A DNA stretch of 64,000 bases from Pisolithus tinctorius (lineage: Eukaryota; Basidiomycota; Agaricomycetes; Boletales; Pisolithaceae), in contig JANFAH010000097.1 in NCBI GenBank assembly GCA_024663395.1, positions 62,001-126,000 on the forward strand, written 5' to 3'. This document shows positions 10,977 to 22,679 of this stretch, piece by piece. How positions within the stretch are numbered: position 1 is the stretch's first letter; each line of letters opens with the position of its first letter. The translations under genes were made by a program, and so were the position numbers. The notes under the pieces were generated by a model. That model was not told the origin of the DNA, did not search any database, and saw only the letters and a program-made list of their open reading frames with translations.

Positions 10977-12439
10977 ATGGTCCCTCAACAACAACAGGAT
11001 GTCGATCACAGACGTCGAAAACAGACACTAGAACGGGCAAAAGTGAACCATGTACGTCATCTGTTCCGGTAACCCGCAGTCACCCGACGAACCATCGTTT
11101 CATAGCTATCGAAGCAACTGCAGATGCGTCTACGGTATGCGAGGCTTAAAGTAGATTACGGTTGGGTGAGTCGCTTGGACAGATAGCCCTTCAGTGTGTG
11201 TGTCTCAAGACAGGGTGTTAGCAACGACAAAGTCTGAATGAGGTGGAAAACCTCTACTTTCACCATTCACACCTTCGCACCTCACGAGTAGCACCACCAC
11301 CAGCCACCGTGACGAAGCCGCACACGACAAATGCTGGGGATGCGAAAGAAATCTCCTCGCTCGCATCTATGCTCGTAGACGATCTCGTCACAAGTTCGCA
11401 GCCAACAGACTCATCGAGCAATCCAGACCGGGCGTTGGCACTTCAGATGTCGGAGCCGTCTATGATCGATAACATCATGGATCCTTCTCGTTCAACTGCC
11501 ATAGGTACGTTTGCGTCATCGAGTCTGCCGGTCATGCAAACGACTCGCCTAGAACAAGGTCAACCCTTGGACACCTCATCACAGCCGTCCCAATCGCAAC
11601 CCAATCCAGTCGTCGCAACGCAGAGTACGAACACGAACGTGCAGATGCAGTCACTAACGCCGCAAGGAGTTCAGGCAGCTTCGTCAAGCTATTCTCTTCC
11701 TATGCTTGCTCTCTCAGATCCTTCGATCTTGATCCGACTCGTGCAGTTGCAGTCACAGGCATTGGGAATGTCTCAATCGCAACCTCAACCACAGACAAGA
11801 TCACCGGCAGAGGGACAGTCGTTATTATTATCTCATCCATCTTCTGGTCCCATCTCATTAACTCCTTCCACCCAAGCTGGACAAACTCTTATGCCTCAGC
11901 TGTCCCTATTATCTTCACAACCTCCCCATTCGACTTTACAACCGTCGATATCCCTTCAGCCCCAAGCTACATTAGCATCCACGCAAGCATCAACTCCAGC
12001 GTCGTCACCATCACCAGTCCCAGCATCCTCACAACAACAACCACAATCAAGTGCCCCAAACCCAAGCCTAACCATGTCATACCCAGCTTTGTCACCCGTG
12101 CCACTGTCGATTGCACCGTCATCTACAACCCCAGTGCCGACGCCGTCACCACCACCGCAACCCCTAACAGCAGCTACCATAGTCCCATCATCGTGCACGC
12201 CAAGCACGTCCGGACTCACATCCACATCGACACCCCCATTAACATACGACTCTTTCTGGTCTACACACATCTCGGCAGCAGGCATGACGCGCCCACTTTA
12301 CCGGACTCACGCAGGTTTCTCTGCAAGTGCGAACAGCGTGGGACACGTCGCGATGTTGACTCCCGGTGGCCATACGGCGGTGATGACGCAAGAGGGAGTG
12401 TATGTAGGGGGCGCGACAGTTGGGAGGGCAGGTGTATAG
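10977..12439 (+). CDS. Ser/Pro/Gln-rich protein of unknown function
   Basis: Exons 10977-11051, 11106-11165 and 11222-12439 give about 450 residues. The first 60 residues are the only ordered-looking part: a charged, probably helical stretch, QTLERAKVNHLSKQLQMRLR, followed by YARLKVDYGW and SLNEVENLYFHHSHL across two phase-0 introns. The rest is a long disordered tract rich in Ser, Pro, Gln and Thr, ending in a Gly-rich tail (LTPGGHTAVMTQEG). The layout, a short coiled helix plus a long Q/S/P tract, is common in transcription cofactors, but I recognise no named domain and assign no function. The splice junctions are supported by continuous coding in all three exons. Confidence 0.72.
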
Positions 12440-13522
12440 ATTTTGGGCTAAGAAAGGGCAGGGATGTAAATGGATGTATGTCTTTGGTTTCTCTCAGTCG
12501 TTTTCAGGCTTGATCAAGGTCTTATCGATGGTCGCAATTCACCAGGTGGGGTTAAACATACAATACTCACCAGCATTGTTAATATACAAATGTTCTCCCT
12601 TGCACACGGTCCGTCCACTTGAGCGTTGGACTGGTATGTAGGGGTGGGAGGTAATCCGCATCCTTCAACAGTTGACACCCGTCCGGAATGACCAAGTTGA
12701 TACTGTGTCCTTCGGTCGAGGTAGCAGCCTGTGGAGCGTCGTCAGTGTGTGTGTGGTACTACTATGATTTGAACGGTAACGTATGCACTTCCACTTTATG
12801 CTTTAGGATAGCATCGACGGTCTGTACCCGGGGCCGACAGGGGGTTTATCCTCTTCTCGATTCCTATCCGACCGTGACAGCTGAACGACCAAAAGTATGG
12901 ATATGGGCGAGTATACTGCTCGATAGCGCCAGGAAATATGACGAACACTGCATATTTGATAGGGAATCTTACCTGGTCCTTCAGTCATGATATGATCTTG
13001 ACTTCCGCGTTATCGTCTACGTAGAACTGGGAAAGTGTATCATCACAGCCACGGCGACGATATATAATGATTCCGTCAGCAGAAGCAGAAACAGAACTCA
13101 CAAAAAAGTGAAATGGTATATGCAACAGTAACTGTAATGTAAGTAACCGATCGTATAGAGACCATATGGAGTACTACGAGGTGTGGAAAAACCTATGCTG
13201 TAGAGAGGGAAAAGCGGCGAACGTAAAGGTCATGGGTAGGAGCTGAACGTCGTCACAGGCATTAGATCGGGAAAGTGAATCCGGTAGGGGTGCAAGATAC
13301 GTCGAACGAAAAGAAACTGATACGGGGCAAGGTAGACATCAACATATAACCGTACGTGTCATGTCGCTCATGCGAAAGTATGTCAACTGGTAGACCAACT
13401 CACTCATCCTTGGACAGTGTTCTATTTGATTATTGTCGTCGTCGTCAAGTTCACACTGCTCTTTTCAGAGAGCATTGAGAATGAAAAGGAAGAAAGTGAT
13501 CGAAATAAGAGCGGTGAACGAC
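12440..13522. other. Unassigned 1.1 kb with protein-like reverse-strand fragments
   Basis: No complete gene could be built. On the reverse strand two stretches read like protein: about 13110-13010, ending in a segment containing RRRGCDDTLSQFYVDDNAEV before a stop, and about 12735-12590, starting after an acceptor-like CCACAG and reading EGHSINLVIPDGCQLLKDAD then PTLKWTDRVQGRTFVY before a stop. A short frame starting ATGACTGAAGGACCAG followed by GTAAG lies between them. The pieces could be exons of a small gene I failed to join, or a decayed one. Otherwise the segment holds 3' flanks of neighbouring genes. Confidence 0.25.
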
Positions 13523-14871
13523 TTAGGAGATGACGCCCCCGAGCCATCCAAGGATTTTGAACAAGCCCCACAGGCAGCCTCCGGTGATGATAGGTAAAGT
13601 GAGGTTATCATCTATGGAACCGAGATCTTGACGATTGTCAAAGGGAGAACGAGAACAATAGAGGGCGCGAAACTGACCGAGGGCCTCTGCGATGGCAGTA
13701 ACGAGTCCCGTCACGACTCCAATTGTGGCTATTCCTGTCCACCCACTAAACATCTTCGAACTCGAGTCTGCGAAGGCTTCTCCAACGCCTCCTTCCCATG
13801 TCCAACTCAATCCCGGTCTCTGCTCCCTCAATGGTGCTAGAAATGACCAAAAACCGACAGCTACAGCTGCACCCGTTATTGCAGCGGCGACGAACCCTGC
13901 AAGACTCTTCCGCGGTGCAAGCGGAAGACCGAGGATGGGAACACGTGCCGGGAGGCGTGGTGTGAACCGGCCGTAGAGACGGCCGAATGTGGATGCGGCG
14001 GTGTCGGCCCATGAGAGACTGTGTATACAAGAGGTGTGTCAAAAGGGAGACAGTAAAAGGGATTGGAAAGACGAACATGACCACAGAAACGACGGCGATG
14101 TCGAGAGGAAGGGTAACGAGGACGGTGTTAACGCCTAATATGTACCATATCACGCCGTTAGATGCTTGCTGATATTGGATGACAACAGGCGAAATTAGGG
14201 TGATGTCAATGATAGTGAGGGGTAGCAAGAGGTACCTTTTCGCTGTCTCGCATGAGGATGCCAACGCACTTCTCAAAGGCGCGCTCCAGGGATGGGTAAC
14301 GCAAACGGAGGATGTCGATTGGTATGAGTACGGCAAGCGCAGAGCCAAGTGCCATGACGACGTAGTCGCGTGATCCATCTGATGTCCACAAGTATAGCGT
14401 CAAGAAGCCTACGAGCAGTCAGAAGACACGACAAACAACAGAGATGCGGAGACAAAAAAAAGTACCAATGGACGAATGCAAAGCCTTGCGGGGAATCTCC
14501 CAGTCTATCTTGTTATCTACTTTTTCTGGTTGTTTTTTATTTCTGGTATTACTTGAGGCAGAACCATTCCGTGCGCGTGACTGTTTCTTTGCCTCGCGAG
14601 CCACGACTTGGGCGTCCGCTTCCTCAACAAGCTCGTCGATGGTGGGGGCGTCAGATAGTGAGCCCATAGAACCGCTACTGTGCTGAGAATCCCGCATAGA
14701 CGACGGCCGGCGTTTGTGCGCGCGCTTGGCACCTGTCATGCTGATGTTGATGTTGGTGGGAGGGGTGGATGGGCGGCGTGGGAGGGAGGGCGTCCTCGAG
14801 CGAGACGACGAGCGGCGTGGCTGGTCATGGGCAAGCCCGAGCGAGAAGGCGTCGTTGGCGGGGAGGACCAT
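13523..14871 (-). CDS. DGK1: CTP-dependent diacylglycerol kinase (DGK1-like)
   Basis: Exons 14871-14466, 14408-14236, 14168-14077, 14018-13678, 13626-13523 encode about 371 residues. Yeast Dgk1 is an ER/nuclear-envelope enzyme that converts diacylglycerol to phosphatidate with CTP, opposing the Pah1 phosphatase. The family signature is clear: DWEIPRKALHSSIGFLTLYL, then a membrane segment, LRLRYPSLERAFEKCVGILM, another (NGVIWYILGVNTVLVTLPLD), then SWADTAASTFGRLYGRFTPR and RKSLAGFVAA, and a final hydrophobic segment LPIITGGCLWGLFKILGW. The N-terminal 110 residues are Ser/Arg-rich and probably cytosolic. Donor of intron 3 is GTTCGT, weaker than the others. An upstream ATG at 14928 would add 19 residues. 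Confidence 0.88.
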
Positions 14872-15658
14872 TGCTTGCCTGGTGGTCCGAAAAAAAGGAT
14901 AGCTTGTCAAGTTGACGTGACGCGGCAAAAGCAGTTACCATCAACTACGATACACACACTGCCTGTGCTACATAACATACACAAAAACATGTCGACTCTA
15001 CAGTGAACGGACAACCCGTCGACACAAGGGATCGCCGTTGTTTGGTTTCGAGAGTCAAAAATCCTTGTCTCGGAGCATTAAAACGAAGGCCGGGTGAACA
15101 GGAAAATGCCTCGTCAGTCGTAGTTATAACTCCGAGAAAAAAGAGAGAGAAAGGACCACCCAAGTGGATGAACGCTGTACTGGGATCATCATCACATTCA
15201 GAGACAAAGGACGGCGAGGCCTTGAGGGACGCTGACGTGCACCTTTTATATGACACCCCCTGGCTTGGGGGTCACATCGGGCCGAAACTGGATGTCATAA
15301 CGACTCTCGATCGCAACAGTGCAGCATCCTCATGACCAACCCTAGCACTGATGTGGGGATTCGGAGTGGGTCAGAAGTCTCTCGGAAAGGTCATAGTACC
15401 AGCATTGACTGCGGCCCAGTTAGGGATGTTCAGTCGTCACATGTGGACTGCGGGACCATCGCATTTCGTTTACCACTGGTTTGTCTTTCACAGCTAATGT
15501 CTTGACAGCCGCATACGTGCACAGCATAGATGCCCATTCCTTGCTGTAGCAACCGAAATCTGCCTCGCTTCGTTCCTGCCAGGATCCTATATATTAACGC
15601 CTGTTTTTCATGCCATCCACACCCACTCTTCGCGTGACAGACGCGACTGAAACCAAAG
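14872..15658. other. Divergent intergenic region (DGK1 / MFS exporter)
   Basis: Holds the promoters of DGK1 (-) and the MFS gene (+). A 110-codon open frame on the plus strand at 15003 has no recognisable motif and I do not call it. A TATATATT-like stretch lies about 75 bp upstream of the MFS start (near 15588). Confidence 0.35.
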
Positions 15659-17982
15659 ATGAAAATGCCGTTTGCTAAGAGCAAGGCTACCCGTAAGAAC
15701 TGTTGACCTTACCTTCCATCCATGGTCACTTACAGTTACATCGCTCTGCAGAGGCCAATGAGGTAGCCGAGGCTCCTCCCAAACAGCCAGGCTTCTGGAA
15801 GACCTTCGACTGGAAGTTGATGCTTGCCCTCTTGTTTCCGGTCACGCTAGAGACTTTGGATTATACAGGCAGGTCAATTCAAACCTCGCGCCGTTCTGCA
15901 AGACTGACAAAGTCGTGTTTCTTAGTTGTCGCAACTGCTCAGTCGCACATAGCTGTGAGCTTTATCCCCTTGCCCATCTACATAAATGACGATGCCCTTT
16001 CCAGTCCGTGTTTAATGCCTTAGATCTTCAAAGGTTCCAAAATTTCTCCTACTTCTATCGAGCAATGTTTTGACCTTTTTCGACAGCTGGATCGGAACGT
16101 CGTATTTATTGACTTCCACAGTTTTCTTGCCGTTTTTTGCTGCCGTGGCCGATGTTTATGGCAGACATTTCGGCCTCCAGATATCTTTACTTTTCTTCCT
16201 GGTCGGAAGTGCCCTAAGCACCGGTGCCACCAACATCATCATGGTGCTGGCTGGGCGGGGCATCGCTGGTGTTGGAGCTGCCGGTTTGCTGACAGTGCGC
16301 TATCCTTACACCAAGGAACCTTCTCCATCTCATGCTATCCTCAGATTGTCAGGACCATCTTATCCGACACGACGTCTTTAAACGCCAACAATCTCCAACA
16401 ATCAACCATGTTTTTATTGTACGCTGTTGGCTTCTCCATTGGGCCTGTTATTGGAGGCTTCCTCGTGGCTGCAAGTTTCCGCTGGGTCTTTGCCATCAAG
16501 TTGGTAGTAACGAGTACTATACTGCGTTCCATGCTAATCACGAGTTTCAGCTTGCCGTGTACGGTCCTCGCGATGCTCTTTTGTTTTCTTTTCCTGCGCA
16601 ACCGAGTCCGCGGGGGAAGTTCCTCCGATGAACTTCCCCAAGGCAGTCGATCAGATACACGGATCTCCCGGCTCGCTTACATCGACTGGATCGCCACGTT
16701 CTTATTCATTTCCTCAGGCATTCTGATCCTTCTTGCCTTCAACTGGGGTCCGGGTGATAACTGGAAGTCAGCGCGCACCATCGCCAGCCTAGTCATAGGC
16801 GCCCTCCTTTTCGTCTTGTGTATGGTGTGGGAGATCATCCTTGAGAAAAAACGGCATTCACAAACTGGAGTATCCGGCGTATTCCGTGCTCGCCCAATGA
16901 TCCCACTCGAGATGTTCACGTCGCTTGACATGTGTATCGTGCAATACGGGGCATTCGTATCTGGGATCGTCATGTTTGTGATGTTCTACTTCGTGGCAAT
17001 CTTCATGACAGTCGTCACCGGTCTCCCATCTTCTCAAGCAGGCGTTCAGTTGCTCTACTTTGCACCTGGTCTTGTGCGTTACTCTATCCTTCTTTCATCC
17101 AGTCCTGCGCTTACATGGCGCTGCTAGGGTGTTGGATCGTTGCTCTCAATTCGCCTCATAAAGAGGTTGAGACAGGCAGGTACATTTCCTACACGGTGCT
17201 CTCGGTACTAAGGCGAATGAAAAACAGCCTATCTATCCTATTGTGCTCGGATCAGTTGTCATGACTGTCGGTCTTGGGTTGATTCAAATGGCCATGGAGA
17301 ACAATGTCCAAGGGCAGGTCGATGGGTGCGCATGCCACTTACAATGGGTGGTTGGTTCATACGCTTATATATACATGCGATAGCTTTATGGCCATGTGTG
17401 GCGTTGGGGTAGGGTTAACCGCTGGGCCGCTTGTCGTCCAGGCGCGGTTCATCAAACCCGACCACATCGCGATCTCGAATGCAATGCTGCTCTTCGTGAG
17501 TCCCAAGTCATATACTTTTCTCGAAAGCTTTCCTCATCCGGAACCCTCCTCATTTCATGCTCGGTGTTCATACGTAGTTCCGCGCCTTCGGAGGTACCGT
17601 CGGACTCGCTCAATGTTTTACGATAATGAACAGCAAAGTCGACTCTTATATCTCGGAGGCCCTAACTAACGGCACGATCTCGGGTGCTGACCTCGCGGTG
17701 CTTGCGGGCCTATACGAGAGCGGGGGACTTTCCTCGATCCAGAGCTTGGACGGACTTCCGAATGATGTACAAGCGGTGATCCGGGATGCGTTTAGGAACG
17801 CGGTGAGGTGGAGTTTCGTATCTCTTATTCCCTGGGTTGGGTTGGCGACCCTAAGTTCGCTGTTCTTGACCAAAATCGAGGACACGGACCTCAATGGCAA
17901 GACTGCCCAATCGGATAAGGAGAAACTCCAAGACTCCGACGGTGATGAGGTTGAGCGGCACCAGACAGTGGCAGCGGTATGA
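15659..17982 (+). CDS. MFS multidrug-type transporter (DHA2-like, about 14 TM)
   Basis: Eleven exons: 15659-15692, 15752-15868, 15926-15954, 16005-16033, 16087-16294, 16345-16499, 16551-17073, 17128-17175, 17228-17325, 17384-17495, 17578-17982; 585 residues. Typical features of fungal drug:H+ antiporters are visible: VVATAQSHIASVFNALDLQ in TM1, AVADVYGRHFGL (motif A), LAGRGIAGVGAAGLLT (end of TM4), VGFSIGPVIGGFLV (motif C), then YIDWIATFLFISSGILILLA and GVGVGLTAGPLVVQARF. Many helices follow, ending in a charged cytosolic tail. Substrate cannot be told from sequence. Introns 2 and 8 need GC-AG splicing with the same donor context ACAG|GCAGGT; a GT lies 4 nt downstream in both, which would shift frame. 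Confidence 0.9.
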
Positions 17983-18266
17983 CAGAAATGCTTCCGTTTG
18001 AATTCATGACTTGAGAGCAAGTCAAGTATTTAATGTTTCAGAGTAATATCGGTATCAGACATCGCTGTCGATCTCCCACATGTTGTTACTTTCGTATCTG
18101 ATACCCTGCTTAACATTTATGTATCTGTACAAGAAAACTGTGAGTTACGTTCCGTTCGACACTAATACAACAATCATTCCATGACATCTTGGGATTAATG
18201 GTACACCAGAGTAAACAAGGGAGGAAAGCAGAGTACAGCAGGTATACAAGCAACATGATCGAAGAG

Positions 18267-18817
18267 CTACTGCTCTACTTTGTTGACTAATTCCATGATA
18301 ATCTCCACAGCCCTGTTGTACTTCGCAACGTGCTCTGCCGTGGGCTGGCAGGCGTTGTCTGCAACAGATCCATAAGGCACTCCGCCCATTGCCGCCTGTA
18401 CAGAGTCCTGGATAGCAACGATGCTGATATCTCTGCCATAATAGTCCTGAGCTCCCGGGTATTGCGGGGGTATACTGGACAGTATGTCCTTGAGCTCAGC
18501 TAAAACCGTGACGTCGCCGTCGTCGATGGCAAGCGTCGTGGTCACGGCAGGCTGGAGAGTAGGGGTACCGAATGGACGGATCTGCGAGGTGATTGTGAGC
18601 TCGGTACTGTCCTCGCTGACTGCTAGCGAGTAGAGGGCCTCGGGAGTTGGAGGAGCGAAGCCGCCCGTTATCCCTGCAAAAGAAAAAGAAAAACAACAAG
18701 GTGAATATTGAAGTCGAGGATGGGATCCTAGCATTGTGGAGGAATCGGACGATGAAAATGCCAATGCGTACCTCTCTGGAAGACAACTCGGTAGCCCCCG
18801 ATCTCGCTGGACGACAT
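18267..18817 (-). CDS. Small protein of unknown function
   Basis: Exons 18817-18772 and 18673-18267 give 150 residues. It starts SSSEIGGYRVVFQRGITGGF and continues with APPTPEALYSLAVSEDSTEL, TSQIRPFGTP, acidic DDGDVTVLAELKDIL and a C-terminal helix AEHVAKYNRAVEIIMELVNK. No signal peptide or membrane segment is visible, so it is probably cytosolic. I do not recognise a family. The gene model is supported by a strong donor (GTACGC), a polypyrimidine-rich acceptor and good codon continuity. The 98-nt intron is longer than most here. Confidence 0.65.
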
Positions 18818-19074
18818 GATCTCTTAGATCTGACTCTGGTTTGTTTATGGTTCACAAGGAAGGAGTGGGAGGTTTGAAGCGCAGTCGCCTCCAGTAGCGA
18901 AGGCAGTCATATCGGGACATCCCCCCTAAAAATCATTTTCCGATCGCACAGCTTGTGGCGATATCTATAGGTTGGTGAGGGTCACGTTATGTAAGTAATG
19001 ACATCATATGTCCGGACACCAATGATGCCAATATTCTGCGGGGCAGTCGCTTCACTTCACCTCTGCCTGTCATC

Positions 19075-19394
19075 ATGCAACCCACCGTTACTGCAGCTTC
19101 TGTTAAAGCTCCTCCTGCTGCACATACAACAAAGAAGGACGTCATTTTCCTCCAGCCGTCCCGCACTTCCATGTCTACTTCCGCTCCTAGAGTCCCGGCG
19201 TCGGAGGAAGAACATCCGAATCCACAATCAGAACAACAGAGCGAGGTTAGGGAGCCTTTGCGGTTACGTGGAGGATGCTTACCCTGTCCGGTAGTATCAA
19301 TCGTTTATTTCGCGAGTGCATTGCAGGTGCTGGAGCTGACATTTTCTGCTTACAGTGGGGATGGTGCTTCATCATCCCATGCCCATGCATCTGA
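19075..19394 (+). CDS. Small cysteine-rich protein with internal LRLRGG motif
   Basis: Exons 19075-19290 and 19356-19394 encode 84 residues. A Ser/Pro/Gln-rich first part leads to REPLRLRGGCLPCP and, after the intron, WGWCFIIPCPCI-stop. The tail has five cysteines in about 18 residues with hydrophobic and proline spacers, resembling short Cys-rich tails I associate with many small mushroom proteins, which may be palmitoylated or membrane-associated; that is inference. LRLRGG is identical to the C-terminal motif of ubiquitin but here sits before the Cys tail, with no ubiquitin fold in front of it. No known function. Confidence 0.6.
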
Positions 19395-19561
19395 ATACAT
19401 GCAAAGACGATAGCATACCTTCCATACGATAATGTCATATTCGTTATATTTCCGACAACGAGAATTATGTGTCGAAAAGTATAAGGACCTTAGTATGTTC
19501 TTAGCAGCTTTACAAATAACGTCCCAATGTCCATGTCATTTGCGAAAGTGCCAAAGAACCT

Positions 19562-22500
19562 CTAATTGCTTCTAAACTTGCTGTCCCCCTTCCACGGTTC
19601 GGGTGGATACCATCCTCCCACAGTCTCCCACTCTGGGCCTGGTGGTACTGTCCAGTCCCCAAAACACCCCCATGCCCAATCCGTGTCCCTGATGGTCTTT
19701 CTTTGTCCTTCTAAGAATGCTTCGAGAGGACAAAGTCCATGTGGAGAGACAGGGCATGGTTGGACACCGTGCAGAGGCACGGGCCCATCATTGATCACGA
19801 TCCGGATGTGACTGGGATCTGAGCTGGACGTCTCTGCAGGGCAGCTGAGCACTGCAAGGGATTTTGAAAGGCGTTAGCATCAGGTTGGCAAAGGTGTAGA
19901 AATGCACGGTTGGGGAGTAAGTGCGTGATGAGAGAAAGACTCACGTTGGAACTGTACGTTAGTTGCGAATGGTGCAAGGTCGGATGCCCTGAACGATCGG
20001 TTTGCAGGGATATGGTCGGCGGGAAGAGGACCCGTCTCAGCGAGTGTCGTCAGGTTGAGCGCAGTGAGGACTACACTCAGTAAAAGCGGTGTCCAATGAC
20101 CACCACCGGGACCCAACGTGACGTCAAACTTTCACATTCCCAAGGGCCAAAGCAACGGACGCACCATTCAGCACAACCACTTCGTGGGTCGCGTCAACAT
20201 ATAGGGAATCATAGAGCGGCCACGTCTCCTCCCTGTGCCATGTGGCATTCGTACTGGAATTGTGAACCTCAATCGGCATGTGGGTTAGTCGAGACACAAG
20301 CTCCTGGATGTAGCCGAGTCCCTGGATGCGCGCGACTGGAGAGCCGAATGCAGAGTCGTACCAGAAAAGGAGGTCCATGCTAAGGAGAAAGCATCGCGGC
20401 GAGTCGACACAACGCAGGTAGTAAACCCAATATGAACTCACGAGTAATTGAACCCTTCCCACTCTTCTTCCGTAAAAAGTTCGCAGAATTTGGAGTACCC
20501 CAAGGCGACCGTCTGATACCACCACCGTCAGCATCTAAGACACCACGTTCAACTCACGGCACACCCGAAACGTACCTCGTATGCACACATCTGTTGCATA
20601 TTGTACACATGCCGATCGGTCAATAAGAAACCATTGCCCATCTCCCCATTCGCTTTGACACTGGGCCGGAACTGAGCTTGCAGTCGCGCCTTCGCGTCCT
20701 TGAGATACAGACTCATCCACTCTTTGACGTACGGGCTTGCACGGTCGGCCTTCCCATGTGCATCGGCGTTGGGGCAGCTAAAAGCAAGAACACACAGGTG
20801 GCTCAAAGATCAAGACGATAGAAAACTGCATGGGAGTACTCACGTATCATAAGGGGCCAGAGAGTTATTAAACTGGCCGTGCGGGTTAAATCAGTACATC
20901 GGCTGCCGTAACGCTCAACGCAACTTCTCACCCCATCGGCTTCGATCATGAGTACTTGCTCATATTTGCCGTCAAGAGGCCACCCGAAAAACCCGAGTGC
21001 GAAGTTGATCGCTGAGGCATGCATACGATCCCTGTGTCCGAAATGTTAAGAATTACGGGCACCAAGACAGGATGCATGGGAATGCGGCGCATATATGGTG
21101 TTTCGCATGGGTTACTCACTGAGATTCCGTTCGAAAAACAGGGATACTATTTGCAGCAGTGAAATTCTGCAGCGACGGAGTTAAACGCATCTACAAACGT
21201 TAAGTTGCATAGTCGGCAACTACCTCGAGCAAAAAGCCGTATTTCAGCCGCATTGATACACCAAGGTCGACTGTGGAGACAGTCGGAAAAACAGATTGAA
21301 AGGTGAATTGGGACATACAGAGCTGCTGCCTTCCAAAGGGTGTCAGAACTGAATGTAGGGAATTGGTCGAGAGCCCATGCGAAGTGACGCAGCGAAAGTG
21401 GAGGATAGATCAGAAGATTCTTCGAAGTGCGCAATTCGAATTTCATTTACCTTCCTCACCAAGCTTATATGTCCTGAGCGCGTGTTACCCCAGACATAGA
21501 GAATTGCAATTATGCAGGACAGCGTTTGTCGATACAACGCCGTGAGAGTGAGAAGGTTGAAAGCAAGGTTTTCAGAGTAGTTAGAGCGACTGAAAGTAAT
21601 GAATCGAGGGCGGGTTTAGTCCCAACTCACCAATCATTCAAGAAGGCTAACGATCCAGTTGCTTCCCACTCTGCAGCACTTTCATGCAGTTGTCTGGACA
21701 GGGTGGCAGGTCCCGATGCTGTACAGATTAATATTAAGCTGAAGTTTAACATAAGGCGGTTGGGGAAGAAATCGTTCATCGACAAGAAGGCGCTCGGTGA
21801 CACCATTTACTACAGAAAACTTACAAGGTCCAGTTGGATACCTGGCACCATGCCTATGCAACAGATGGACGCCAGCAATATTGCAGCCTTGTGGGGGCTC
21901 CGGACCTTCATCAATGCCAAAGGCACCTTTGGGAACACTGTACCACGGAGAGAGGTTCCCCCAAGAACGGGAGAGATTGAACTCGCGTTCCCTCGCGTTC
22001 TCAGTCGCATTTTCAACTTTATGCTCCAGAAAGTCTTCATACAGTGAAGGAGGGAGGACGAGTTCAGCAGCACCAGTTTGGATGGGTTGTGAGGGCGCTG
22101 TTAGTATAAGAGCTGGCTCTGCACCTGTTGGGGTGCTGCCTGGGTATCCGACGCTGTTAGCCATACGTCAGGACGAGAGGAAATACAGTCGTCTTTTGAT
22201 AGACGTACTCCGTTGGGAACAGGTCTGGGTAATAATTTGTCGGAGAAGGAGGAGGGAAGTTGTGAACCTGAGTTGAACCGACAAAGGGGGGTGCAAGGAT
22301 ATTCGCCTGGCCTTCTTTCTCGATACCACTGTAAAGTTCCGGTGGACACTTCAGCCGCTGCATCAGGAGCTGAGCAACGAAACAGAGCGTGACTCCGCCT
22401 GCAAACGAGGACAAGAGATGTGTGAGGGTAAACCGCGGGCCCTGAGACTCAGGACGAGGGCTCTTCACGGAAGTAGCAAGAACATCGGTGGGAGGCTGCT

Positions 22501-22564
22501 TATGACTTGCCAGGAGACCCTCGCGCTCAGCAGCACAAGCCTCCAAGTCGTCGTCGTGATCCAT
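19562..22564 (-). CDS. Histidine acid phosphatase / phytase-like, type II membrane protein
   Basis: Fourteen exons: 22564-22209, 22153-21825, 21718-21631, 21473-21451, 21348-21319, 21270-21224, 21166-21120, 21031-20932, 20872-20844, 20777-20576, 20512-20442, 20379-20165, 20070-19945, 19851-19562; 650 residues. The catalytic motif RHGARYP is in HLLHRHGARYPTG, and the distal His-Glu pair is in DATHEVVVL, as in branch-2 histidine phosphatases. An acidic cytosolic N-terminus is followed by one hydrophobic segment (LSSFAGGVTLCFVAQLLM) and a luminal or extracellular domain with several N-glycosylation sequons, so the enzyme is likely anchored by a signal anchor. Exons 4 and 5 are only 23 and 30 nt. 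It is divergent from the sugar-transporter gene, ATGs 115 bp apart. Phosphate ester hydrolysis is expected; the substrate is unknown. Confidence 0.92.
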
Positions 22565-22611
22565 TTGCTGACGGAAGTAAATTCAATGTGGACAGAGTAA
22601 CACCCTGTTTG

Positions 22612-22619
22612 CACGTGAC
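22612..22619. promoter_or_regulatory. CACGTGAC site in a divergent promoter
   Basis: CACGTGAC, a CACGTG E-box of the Cbf1/USF bHLH type, lies between the phosphatase and transporter start codons. The same 8-mer recurs in another divergent promoter of this window. Function is inferred from the motif only. Confidence 0.4.
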
Positions 22620-22679
22620 TGCACAGTGCTCGTCTTCGAGTCGCTTCCAACTTGGACAAGTGCTTTCCTGCCTGTGCTT

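Noticed and set aside
15003..15335. 110-codon plus-strand open frame in the DGK1/MFS spacer
   Set aside because: No motif, no splice partner and lies where two divergent promoters are expected.
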